From: an uncultured Syntrophobacteraceae bacterium
GTDB lineage: Bacteria; Desulfobacterota; Syntrophobacteria; Syntrophobacterales; Syntrophobacteraceae
Assembly (NCBI GenBank): GCA_937889795.1
Contig: CALBZH010000496.1
Location: forward strand, 1-8,887
Direction: 5' to 3'
Length of the DNA: 8,887 nucleotides
The notes beneath the pieces were generated by a model that ran no database searches, was not told where the DNA came from, and saw only the letters and a list, made by a program, of their open reading frames with translations. Made by a program: the position numbers and the translations under genes. Positions 1-5,580 of this stretch are shown one piece after another (position 1 is the stretch's first letter; each line of letters begins with the position of its first letter).

Positions 1-52
1 AAGGGGGGTTGGGGGGTGTTCTCTTGCCCGGCATAGCTTCTTTGACGGAGGG

Positions 53-211
53 CTACGCTTTCACGAACTCGCTCTTGGGGGCGCCACACGGCGGGCACGT
101 CCAGTCATCCGGCAGATCCTCGAAGCGGGTGCCGGGCGGAATTCCGTTGTCAGGGTCTCCGACGGCCGGATCGTAAACATAGTCGCAGATCGTGCAAACA
201 TATTTGTCCAT
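53..211 (-). CDS. Rubredoxin (52 aa)
   Basis: Small one-iron electron carrier of the cytoplasm. In anaerobes rubredoxins typically pass electrons to rubredoxin:oxygen oxidoreductase, superoxide reductase or rubrerythrin. The translation begins [15 protein letters not shown] and has the two metal-binding knuckles, C6-x2-C9 and C39-P-P-C42-G, plus the conserved Y-x-Y-D-P, PPGT and DDW segments. Length is normal for the family. The start is fixed by an AGGAG about 8 nt upstream of the ATG at 211. It lies 33 bp downstream of the ferredoxin gene on the same strand, so the two are probably co-transcribed. The fold and metal site are seen directly; the physiological partner is not identifiable here. 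Confidence 0.97.
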   Translation of the reverse strand: MDKYVCTICDYVYDPAVGDPDNGIPPGTRFEDLPDDWTCPPCGAPKSEFVKA

Positions 212-244
212 GAGATTCGCTCCTGTAATGCGAGTCGACGGGGT

Positions 245-439
245 TCACGATTCCCATGCGATGCAGGAATCGGGGCAGGTGGCGATCGCATCTTCGATAC
301 ACGCTTCGTCGCCGCCTTCCGGTTGGATAACTCTGGCCTTTTCGGTAGTTTCATCCAGTTCGAACACATCGGGGCAGAGCTCGGCGCAAGCTCCGCACCC
401 CACACAGCAGTCTTCATCGAGCGTCACTTTGCGTGCCAT
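245..439 (-). CDS. Ferredoxin, single [4Fe-4S] type (64 aa)
   Basis: Low-potential soluble electron carrier resembling Desulfovibrio gigas ferredoxin I. The cluster motif is C12-x2-C15-x2-C18 with the remote C55-P as fourth ligand. C22 and C47 match the pair that forms a disulfide in D. gigas ferredoxin, where a second cluster has been lost. The segment CPDVFELDE after C22 is typical of the family. Extra cysteines occur at 11 and 59. The frame stays open upstream to 616, but the ATG at 439 with GAGGTG just before it starts exactly where the family does, and the upstream extension has no ferredoxin character. First gene of a probable ferredoxin-rubredoxin operon. Confidence 0.95.
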   Translation of the reverse strand: MARKVTLDEDCCVGCGACAELCPDVFELDETTEKARVIQPEGGDEACIEDAIATCPDSCIAWES

Positions 440-533
440 GTCACACCTCACTGTTTTCCCCTCACCTCCTCCGCCATCCCACAGCGGAGGCGAGCAATCG
501 AGCGATCGCGAGCTTAGGCAGCCAGCAACAAAG

Positions 534-547
534 ACGTGTCCACACGT
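534..547. promoter_or_regulatory. 14-bp perfect palindrome upstream of the ferredoxin gene
   Basis: ACGTGT-CC-ACACGT lies about 95 bp upstream of the ferredoxin start, between that start and hairpin repeat copy A. It could be a binding site for a dimeric regulator of the ferredoxin-rubredoxin unit. No clear sigma-70 hexamers were found beside it, so the role is speculative. Confidence 0.25.
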
Positions 548-563
548 GCCGTAAGCACATTTC

Positions 564-640
564 GGTGGCGCCGCCGTGGAAGGCGGCGCTACCGTCACGG
601 TCGACAGGACGCCCAATTGTTGCCTGTCGCCTTAATGCCC
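564..640 (+). repeat. GC-rich hairpin repeat, copy A
   Basis: The arms GGTGGCGCCGCC (564-575) and GGCGGCGCTACC (582-593) form a 12-bp stem, with one G-U pair in RNA, around the loop GTGGAA. The same core recurs at 5490-5514 in the same orientation and, inverted, at 5296-5321. Similarity to the 5490 copy continues about 45 bp past the core (shared GGACGC, a TTG/TGCCT block and CCTT) with two single-base gaps, so the unit is about 70 bp and not merely a chance GC hairpin. Copy A also contains CGACAGG/CCTGTCG arms at 602-608 and 623-629. It lies between the cupin and ferredoxin genes. A REP-like or miniature mobile element is the likely class. Confidence 0.7.
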
Positions 641-671
641 CGTCCCAAAGGCAGCCGCCTGCGATGAGCCG

Positions 672-989
672 TCAGATCGGCGGTGCAATCGTCACCAGAA
701 GCCGCAAGTCGGTGATCGCCTTCAGGCCGTGCGGCTCGCTGATCTCGGAGACGACCACGTCCCCCGGTTTGGCCGGAAACGACGCTCCGTCCTTGCCGAG
801 GAACTCCCCTTCCCCTTCGATCACCGTCAAGCTCACTTCGCCCTCGATGTCGTGGGAGTGGATGGGCAGCACCTGCCCGGCCTTGAAGTTGAAATTAAGG
901 ATCTTGAAGTAGGGGGAATCGTGCACCAAAAGCCTTTTGAAGGCCAGGTCATCGAATCCGTTGGCTTCAAAAAGATTGATCTTCTTCAT
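672..989 (-). CDS. Single-domain cupin protein (105 aa)
   Basis: Small beta-barrel protein of the cupin-2 type. Motif 1 is G38-x5-H44-S-H46-x4-E51 followed by the family glycines (EGEGEF). Motif 2 is the PAKPGD segment with H87 in SEPHG. H44, H46, E51 and H87 are the expected divalent-metal ligands. Substrate is unknown: stand-alone cupins of this size include isomerases, dioxygenases and small-molecule sensors. An upstream in-frame ATG at 1019 would overlap the tetR stop as ATGA, but AAAGGAG sits 7 nt before the ATG at 989 (MKKINLF), which is the better start and leaves a 26-nt gap. The gene follows tetR on the same strand and probably shares its autoregulated promoter, so its ligand or product may relate to the TetR effector. 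Confidence 0.88.
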   Translation of the reverse strand: MKKINLFEANGFDDLAFKRLLVHDSPYFKILNFNFKAGQVLPIHSHDIEGEVSLTVIEGEGEFLGKDGASFPAKPGDVVVSEISEPHGLKAITDLRLLVTIAPPI

Positions 990-1015
990 GGTCATGCTCC
1001 TTTCACGGGAGTCGT

Positions 1016-1615
1016 TCATTGCACGGCTATGGCCTGACGGAACAGCGGCCAGGCCCGTTCGACATGTTTGGCGGCATCGAAGGTCCCTTCGCTCAAATGC
1101 CAGAGAATCGCGGAGGGTTGAATGACCCCGAGGAAGAGGACCGCTGCCGTCTCGGGGCTCACCTCGGGCCGAACTCGCTCCTGCGCCTGCCCGTTGCGGA
1201 TGATGGCGGCGACCTCGGCGAGATATGCCTGGATCGTTGCGAGAAGGCGTGCCTTCCTTTCCGGGTGCCCCGCGTAGATCTCGCCCGAAAAAAGCATCCG
1301 GGGGAGCGAATGGTGCTCCAGGATGAGCCGGACGTGCAGCGCCAGGAGACGCCTCAGCTGATCGAGGGGCTCGTCCGATTCCTCCGTGACGACGCGGACG
1401 TTGCCCAGGAGCCGCTGACGAAGGGCGTCAACCACCGCGTCCAGCACCTCCTCCTTGTTGCGGAAGTGTCGGTAGATGGCCGACGGGACGATCCCGACGG
1501 ACCGGGCCAGGGCCGCCATGCTCAACCCGTTCAGTCCCTGAGTCGCGAGCAGGTGGAGGGCGGCCCGGGCGATCTGCTCGCGTCGCACTTCGTTGGTCAG
1601 CTTTTCGATGCTCAT
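1016..1615 (-). CDS. TetR/AcrR-family transcriptional regulator (199 aa)
   Basis: Helical DNA-binding repressor. The N-terminal HTH domain covers about residues 8-62 (AALHLLATQGLNGLSM, then the recognition helix in VGIVPSAIYRHFRNKEE), the classic TetR signature. Residues from about 75 to 199 form the helical ligand-binding and dimerisation region, which is too variable to name an effector. Full length for the family. ATG at 1615 is preceded by GGAG at about 8 nt. Directly upstream are a near-consensus promoter and a 20-bp palindrome overlapping its -10 and start point, so autorepression is likely. It is divergent from frdCAB and upstream of the cupin gene, making both plausible targets. Confidence 0.95.
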   Translation of the reverse strand: MSIEKLTNEVRREQIARAALHLLATQGLNGLSMAALARSVGIVPSAIYRHFRNKEEVLDAVVDALRQRLLGNVRVVTEESDEPLDQLRRLLALHVRLILEHHSLPRMLFSGEIYAGHPERKARLLATIQAYLAEVAAIIRNGQAQERVRPEVSPETAAVLFLGVIQPSAILWHLSEGTFDAAKHVERAWPLFRQAIAVQ

Positions 1616-1628
1616 CGCTTTCGCTCCA

Positions 1629-1648
1629 ATGTGAATACTTGTTCACAT
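1629..1648. promoter_or_regulatory. Candidate TetR operator O1
   Basis: Perfect inverted repeat ATGTGAA-TACTTG-TTCACAT: 7-bp arms and a 6-bp spacer. It lies 14 bp upstream of the tetR start codon, overlaps the last two bases of that gene's -10 box and covers its expected start point. It also overlaps the -35 of a plausible forward promoter. Size and symmetry suit a TetR dimer. Binding by this TetR is inferred from position. Confidence 0.75.
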
Positions 1649-1666
1649 ATTAAAACCTGTTATATT
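1639..1666 (+). promoter_or_regulatory. Possible forward promoter for frdCAB
   Basis: TTGTTC (1639-1644), 16 nt, then TATATT (1661-1666) on the plus strand. This is the best forward candidate in the divergent spacer and would give a leader of about 170 nt. Its -35 lies inside palindrome O1 and its expected start lies inside palindrome O2. The hexamers are weaker than those of the tetR promoter, and no better forward pair was seen between 1700 and 1843. Confidence 0.4.
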
Positions 1667-1675
1667 GCGTGTCAA
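1647..1675 (-). promoter_or_regulatory. sigma-70 promoter of the tetR-cupin unit
   Basis: On the minus strand TTGACA (1670-1675) is followed by exactly 17 nt and TAATAT (1647-1652), an almost perfect vegetative promoter. The predicted start near 1640 gives a short leader of about 25 nt carrying GGAG. A promoter this strong in front of a repressor gene, with a palindrome on its start point, suggests tight negative control. Confidence 0.8.
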
Positions 1676-1695
1676 TTGGGCTCAACAATTCACAT
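1669..1695. promoter_or_regulatory. Second, imperfect operator-like palindrome O2
   Basis: GTGTCAATTG and CAATTCACAT flank a 7-bp spacer and pair at 8 of 10 positions. The right half TTCACAT is identical to the right half of O1, 47 bp away. The left arm overlaps the tetR -35 box (1670-1675). It is probably a weaker site for the same regulator. Confidence 0.45.
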
Positions 1696-1843
1696 CATCC
1701 CCAGAAAGCAGGCGACGTTTTTTGCTCGCGATCCTGATCAACCGTGGTAGTAAATAGAAGAATTCCGGGGCACGCGTCCGGGAGGCTTCCCTGCCGCCGG
1801 ATGGCGATCGACAGAACCGGTCACGAACAGAAGGAGAAGATCC

Positions 1844-2509
1844 ATGCAAAGCTCAGGTCAGGCGGTCCTCAAACCGACGGCGCCCAACGAGGGCCTTCTG
1901 GATGTCGCCCAGATGGCCACCGGCGTGGCGCTGATCCTTTTCATGTGGAGCCACATGATGCTGGTGGCGAGCGTCAACCTTGGCTCAGGGGTCATGAATG
2001 CCATCGGCGCCTTTCTGGAGGACCACTACCTGGCCCAGCTGGGCGGTCCTGCCGTGGCGCTCCTGTTTCTGATCCATTTTGCCCTGGCAGCGCGCAAGAT
2101 TCCCTTCCGCCCCAAGGAGCAGGCGAACATGTGGGAGCACAGCCTGAGGCTGCAGCACACCGACACCTGGCTTTGGGTCGTGCAGGCCTTCACCGGCATG
2201 GCCATCCTGGTGATGGGATGCGTGCACATGTGGACGGTCCTGACGAATCTCCCCATCACGGCGGGCAAGAGCGCGTTCAGGATCCAAGGCGGCTGGTGGC
2301 TTCTCTTTTATATGGTGCTGCTTCCGACCGTTGAGCTCCACGTGGGCATCGGCCTGTACCGCATCGGCGTCAAGTGGGGCTTTGTCACGCGCGCCCAGCG
2401 GTCCTATGTGAAGAGCCTGGAAAACCGCGTCACGCTGGCTTTCATCGTCGTCGGAGCGCTCACGCTCATCACGTTCTACTTCATCATCACGGCGGTCCCG
2501 AAGCCATGA
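1844..2509 (+). CDS. frdC: Fumarate reductase/succinate dehydrogenase diheme cytochrome b subunit
   Basis: Membrane anchor (221 aa) that carries two hemes b and exchanges electrons with menaquinone for the FrdAB catalytic head. It aligns with Wolinella succinogenes FrdC as I recall that sequence: H37, H78, H128 and H166 correspond to heme ligands His44, His93, His143 and His182, in SHMML, IHFALAARK, GCVHMW and ELHVGIGLYR. E59 falls at the quinol-site Glu66, and E164 at Glu180 of the proposed transmembrane proton (E-) pathway. Five hydrophobic helices are visible, near residues 22-45, 66-84, 110-135, 149-172 and 193-216. It is shorter than the 256-aa Wolinella protein through trimmed termini and an about 8-residue deletion between helices I and II. 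AAGGAG precedes the ATG at 7 nt. There is no FrdD gene, consistent with the one-subunit diheme class. Confidence 0.95.
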   Translation: MQSSGQAVLKPTAPNEGLLDVAQMATGVALILFMWSHMMLVASVNLGSGVMNAIGAFLEDHYLAQLGGPAVALLFLIHFALAARKIPFRPKEQANMWEHSLRLQHTDTWLWVVQAFTGMAILVMGCVHMWTVLTNLPITAGKSAFRIQGGWWLLFYMVLLPTVELHVGIGLYRIGVKWGFVTRAQRSYVKSLENRVTLAFIVVGALTLITFYFIITAVPKP

Positions 2510-2578
2510 GCCGGATTTCATGACAGCGTCCACGGGATGAGATGACACTTCCAACTCCGAGCATAGAGGAGTCAAACC

Positions 2579-4447
2579 TTGGAAACGATCACCACCGACC
2601 TGTTGTGCATTGGAGCCGGGCTTGCGGGGGAGCGCGTTGCGGTTGAGGCGGCGGCCCGAGGATTCGAAACCATTTGCTTGAGCATCGTGCCCCCCAGGCG
2701 CTCGCATTCGTCGGCAGCCCAGGGCGGGATGCAGGCGTCTCTGGGGAACTGCATCAAGGGCGAGGGGGACAACCCCGACGTCCATTTCGCCGACACGGTG
2801 AAAGGATCCGACTGGGGGTGCGACCAGGAGGTAGCGCGCCTTTTTGCCGAAACGGCGCCCATCGCGGTCCGGGAGATGGCTCACTGGGGCGTCCCGTGGA
2901 ACCGGGTCGTTCCCGGCAAGAGCACCTATTTCAAGGCCGGCAAGGAATTCGAAAAGATCGAGCTGCCCGAAAAGGAAGGGCTGATCACGGCCCGCGACTT
3001 CGGCGGAACGGCTAAGTGGCGCACCTGCTACACCTCGGATGGGACCGGCCACACCCTGCTCTTCACCATGGACAACGAAGTGGTACGGCTCGGCGTCACG
3101 GTCCACGACCGGGTGGAAGCGGTGAGGCTCATCCATGACGGCGAAACCTGCATGGGAGCCGTCGCGCGGTGTCTCCGGACCGGGGCGCTTCGCGTCTATC
3201 TCGCCAAGGCCACCCTCATTGCGACCGGGGGCTACGGGCGGTTGTATCGCGAAACGACCAACGCCGTGATCAACGACGGCTCGGGCACCATCCTGGCTCT
3301 GGACACGGGGATTGTCCCCTTGGGGAACATGGAGGCCGTCCAGTTCCACCCGACGGGGATCGTTCCGACCAACATCCTGGTCACCGAGGGCTGTCGCGGG
3401 GACGGCGGGACTCTGAAGGACGTCAACGGGGAGCGGTTCATGGACAAATACGAGCCGGCCAAGCAGGAGCTCGCGTCCCGGGACGTGGTCTCACGCTGGA
3501 TGATGCACCACATCCGCCAGGGGCTCGGCGTGAAGAGCGCCTACGGGGACCATCTCTGGCTGGACATCCGGCACCTCGGGGAGCACCACATCAAGACCAA
3601 GCTCCGGGAAGTCGAGGAGATCTGCAACAGCTTCCTGGGCGTGGACCCCATCACCCAGATGATCCCTGTGCGGCCCGCCCAGCACTACAGCATGGGGGGC
3701 GTGCGCACCAACAAGGACGGAGCGGCTTATGGCCTGAAAGGCCTTTTCGCCGCGGGCGAAGCCGCGTGCTGGGACATGCACGGACTCAACCGCCTGGGCG
3801 GGAATTCCCTTGCCGAAACGATCGTTGCGGGAAAGATCGTCGGGGAGAAGATCGCCGACTTTCTGGAGGGTTATGAGGTCCACTTCAAGAGCGCGTGTAT
3901 CCGGGAAGCCGTCAAGCACCACCAGGAGCGGGAAGACCGGCTCATCCGGGGCAAGGACGGTCGGGAGAATGTGTTCGTCCTCCGCACCGTCATGCAGGAT
4001 GTGCTCATGGACAAGGTCGGTATTTTCAGAAACGGTGAGGATCTCCAGAAGGCGGTGGATGGCCTGCAGATCATCTATGAACGCACTGCGAAAATTGGGC
4101 TTCGCTCGAGCGGCGTCGGCGCGAACCCGGAGCTGGCCCTGGCCCTGCGCTTCCCCGGGATGGCGCGGCTGGCCCTGTGCGTCGCCGCGGGGGCTCTGGC
4201 CCGCACCGAGAGCCGGGGCTGCCATGCCCGCGAGGACTATCCTGAGCGCAACGACCGCGACTGGCTGAAGCGCACCCTCGCCACCTGGAAGGAAGGGGAT
4301 TCGCTCCCAACGCTAACCTACGAGCCCAATTCCAAGGTCTGGGAGCTTCCCCCCGGCGATCGGGGCTACGGTGTGTGCAAGATCATTTCGTCCGAGGACC
4401 CGGTGGTTTGCGGCATCGAAAAACCGCTTCCCGACAGCATCGAATGA
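2579..4447 (+). CDS. frdA: Fumarate reductase/succinate dehydrogenase flavoprotein subunit
   Basis: Catalytic subunit (622 aa) interconverting fumarate and succinate on covalently bound FAD. The N-terminal dinucleotide motif GAGLAGERV (12-20) is followed by the FAD-linking His43 in RRSHSSAAQGG. Active-site residues line up with Wolinella FrdA: H257 (QFHPTG), R301 (ASRDVV), H369 (PAQHYSMGG) and R405 (GLNRLGGNSLAE), with SDGTGHTLL at 153-161. The C-terminal helical domain is complete. The start is a TTG: AGAGGAG lies about 7 nt upstream, and no ATG occurs before the FAD motif, so a later start would destroy the fold. It sits 69 bp after frdC and 11 bp before frdB. Direction in vivo (fumarate respiration or succinate oxidation) is not determined by this sequence. 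Confidence 0.97.
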   Translation: METITTDLLCIGAGLAGERVAVEAAARGFETICLSIVPPRRSHSSAAQGGMQASLGNCIKGEGDNPDVHFADTVKGSDWGCDQEVARLFAETAPIAVREMAHWGVPWNRVVPGKSTYFKAGKEFEKIELPEKEGLITARDFGGTAKWRTCYTSDGTGHTLLFTMDNEVVRLGVTVHDRVEAVRLIHDGETCMGAVARCLRTGALRVYLAKATLIATGGYGRLYRETTNAVINDGSGTILALDTGIVPLGNMEAVQFHPTGIVPTNILVTEGCRGDGGTLKDVNGERFMDKYEPAKQELASRDVVSRWMMHHIRQGLGVKSAYGDHLWLDIRHLGEHHIKTKLREVEEICNSFLGVDPITQMIPVRPAQHYSMGGVRTNKDGAAYGLKGLFAAGEAACWDMHGLNRLGGNSLAETIVAGKIVGEKIADFLEGYEVHFKSACIREAVKHHQEREDRLIRGKDGRENVFVLRTVMQDVLMDKVGIFRNGEDLQKAVDGLQIIYERTAKIGLRSSGVGANPELALALRFPGMARLALCVAAGALARTESRGCHAREDYPERNDRDWLKRTLATWKEGDSLPTLTYEPNSKVWELPPGDRGYGVCKIISSEDPVVCGIEKPLPDSIE

Positions 4448-4458
4448 GGGGGGATTCC

Positions 4459-5214
4459 ATGGAGAGAGCTCTGAAGTTCAATATCTTTCGTTACAACGCG
4501 ATGGACCCGCGGTCGGTGCCCCAAATGCAGACCTTCTACCTGGACGAAACCGACAGCATGACACTTTTCATCGCCCTGAACCGAATCCGGGAGGAGCAGG
4601 ACCCGAGCCTCCAGTTCGACTTCTGCTGCCGCGCCGGGATTTGCGGCTCTTGTGCCATGCTGATCAACGGGAGGCCGGACCTGGCGTGCCACACCAAGAC
4701 CAAAGACCTCCCGGCGGAAATCACCCTGATGCCGCTTCCCGTCTTCAAGCTGATCGGCGACCTGTCGGTAGACACGGGAACCTGGTTCCGCGCCATGAAC
4801 GAAACGGTCCAGTCCTGGATCCACACGGACCGGACGTTCGATCCCAAGGCCACGGAAGAGCGCATGAGCAACGAGGAGGCCGAAGCCATCTACGAGCTCG
4901 AGCGCTGCATCGAATGCGGCTGCTGCGTGGCGGCGTGCGGCAAAGCCAACATGCGTCCCGATTTCATGGGGGCCGTCGCCTTTAACCGAATCGCCCGGTT
5001 CATCACGGACCCGCGGGACAAGCGCACCATGAAGGAGTACTTCGACGTGGTGGGGACCGAGGAGGGCATCTTCGGCTGCCTGGGGCTCTTGGGGTGTGAG
5101 GACATTTGCCCGAAGCATCTGCCGCTGCAGGACCAGCTGGGAATGCTCCGACGCAAGATGGGCTGGACGGCCGTACGCCACCTCTTCGACGGCTTGTTGG
5201 GCAAGACGGCCTGA
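4459..5214 (+). CDS. frdB: Fumarate reductase/succinate dehydrogenase iron-sulfur subunit
   Basis: Electron-transfer subunit (251 aa) linking FrdA flavin to the FrdC hemes through three clusters. The N-terminal plant-ferredoxin domain binds [2Fe-2S] through C57, C62, C65 and C77 (CRAGICGSC and ACHTK). The C-terminal helical domain has C150-x2-C153-x2-C156 with C217-P for [4Fe-4S], and C160, C207 and C213 for [3Fe-4S]. This full cysteine set matches the Wolinella-type enzyme. The frame is open further upstream into frdA, but the ATG at 4459 with a G-rich AGGGGGG ribosome site gives the family N-terminus (ALKFNIFRYN). Last gene of frdCAB; no U-tract terminator follows. Confidence 0.97.
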   Translation: MERALKFNIFRYNAMDPRSVPQMQTFYLDETDSMTLFIALNRIREEQDPSLQFDFCCRAGICGSCAMLINGRPDLACHTKTKDLPAEITLMPLPVFKLIGDLSVDTGTWFRAMNETVQSWIHTDRTFDPKATEERMSNEEAEAIYELERCIECGCCVAACGKANMRPDFMGAVAFNRIARFITDPRDKRTMKEYFDVVGTEEGIFGCLGLLGCEDICPKHLPLQDQLGMLRRKMGWTAVRHLFDGLLGKTA

Positions 5215-5295
5215 GCAACCGAAGTCTTTGGGAACGACTCTAGGGACGGTGCAACCCGACACAACCATCTCTGCCGCGAAGACATGGTCATTGTT

Positions 5296-5324
5296 GGTGG
5301 CGCCGTCTTCCATGGCGGCGCTTG
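5296..5324 (-). repeat. GC-rich hairpin repeat, copy B (inverted)
   Basis: Core with arms GGTGGCGCCGTC (5296-5307) and GGCGGCGC (5314-5321) around TTCCAT. It is the reverse complement of the core seen at 569-593 and 5490-5514, with two substitutions. The stem is about 9 bp counting wobble pairs. Similarity outside the core is weak, so this copy is either degraded or shorter. It lies about 80 bp after frdB and could protect the mRNA 3' end, but there is no T run for intrinsic termination. Confidence 0.65.
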
Positions 5325-5366
5325 GAGGCTCGGTCCTTGAGCTCGGTAAGCCTCGCCGGAGAGTGA

Positions 5367-5477
5367 TTCACGACCGTTGGTGGTTGGCCATGGCCAAGGT
5401 GTCAGGTGTCTGGTTTCGGGTGTCAGGGATAGAGGCGAGAATCCGCCAGTCTGAAACCTGAAACCAACGGTCATGAA
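5367..5477. repeat. Inverted-repeat unit with internal palindrome and direct repeats
   Basis: TTCACGACCGTTGGT (5367-5381) is matched by ACCAACGGTCATGAA (5463-5477), an inverted repeat with 14 of 15 positions paired and an 81-bp interior. Inside are the perfect palindrome TTGGCCATGGCCAA (5384-5397), the direct repeat GGTGTCAGG at 5398-5406 and 5419-5427 (period 21), and GGTTTC/GAAACC arms (5412-5417 with 5453-5458). Hairpin copies B and C flank it in inverted orientation. The nested symmetry resembles a MITE or a compound REP (BIME-like) element. Confidence 0.6.
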
Positions 5478-5489
5478 ATGCACGCGCCT

Positions 5490-5560
5490 CGCCGCCGTGG
5501 AAGGCGGCGCCACCATTAAGATCCCCTGGACGCTTTCTTTGCTGCCTATTGCCCTTGCAA
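5490..5560 (+). repeat. GC-rich hairpin repeat, copy C
   Basis: CGCCGCC (5490-5496) and GGCGGCG (5503-5509) pair around GTGGAA, identical in stem core and loop to copy A. Similarity to copy A continues through ACC, GGACGC, TTG and TGCCT blocks to about 5557. It ends roughly 20 bp before the start of the nucleotidyltransferase-like gene, so the leader of that operon lies inside or just after the repeat. Confidence 0.65.
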
Positions 5561-5580
5561 CGCAACTCGTTGGAGGTCCC

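Larger units (their letters stand above)
5215..5580. other. 366-bp gene-free, repeat-rich spacer
   Basis: Between frdB and the next operon I see no credible coding sequence on either strand; the open frames here lack family features and ribosome sites. The spacer contains hairpin repeat copies B and C in opposite orientation, a 15-bp inverted repeat, a 14-bp palindrome and a 9-bp direct repeat (separate entries). No intrinsic terminator (hairpin plus T run) was found, and no convincing sigma-70 promoter for the downstream genes. Confidence 0.75.

Noticed and set aside
1..52. Region downstream of rubredoxin
   Set aside because: A G-rich stretch with no hairpin plus T run and no open frame that can be supported; too short to interpret.
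504..511. GCGATCGC octamer resembling the cyanobacterial HIP1 repeat
   Set aside because: A single copy in GC-rich DNA is expected by chance, and the genes are not cyanobacterial.
1019..1750. Plus-strand frame of 243 codons opposite tetR
   Set aside because: Shadow of the TetR gene; no recognisable domain, and it crosses the divergent promoter region.
1744..2334. Plus-strand frame overlapping the frdC start, including an ATG at 1801
   Set aside because: It overlaps most of frdC in another frame and reads as low-complexity Arg/Gly/Pro; frdC has the ribosome site and the heme ligands.
1985..3349. Long minus-strand open frame (454 codons) opposite frdC and frdA
   Set aside because: It is the shadow of two well-recognised genes in GC-rich DNA; its translation is rich in Arg, His, Gly and Pro with no family features and no ribosome site.
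4366..5313. Minus-strand open frame of 315 codons opposite frdB
   Set aside because: Antisense shadow of frdB that runs into the repeat spacer; composition is typical of a reverse-frame artefact.
5296..5330. Hairpin after frdB as an intrinsic terminator
   Set aside because: The stem is GC-rich, but no T run follows it on the plus strand, and the same hairpin occurs elsewhere as a dispersed repeat.
5526..5545. Possible sigma-54 promoter (TGG ... TTGC) before the nucleotidyltransferase-like gene
   Set aside because: The GG and GC are 11 nt apart rather than the required 10, and the sequence is part of repeat copy C, so the match is probably chance.
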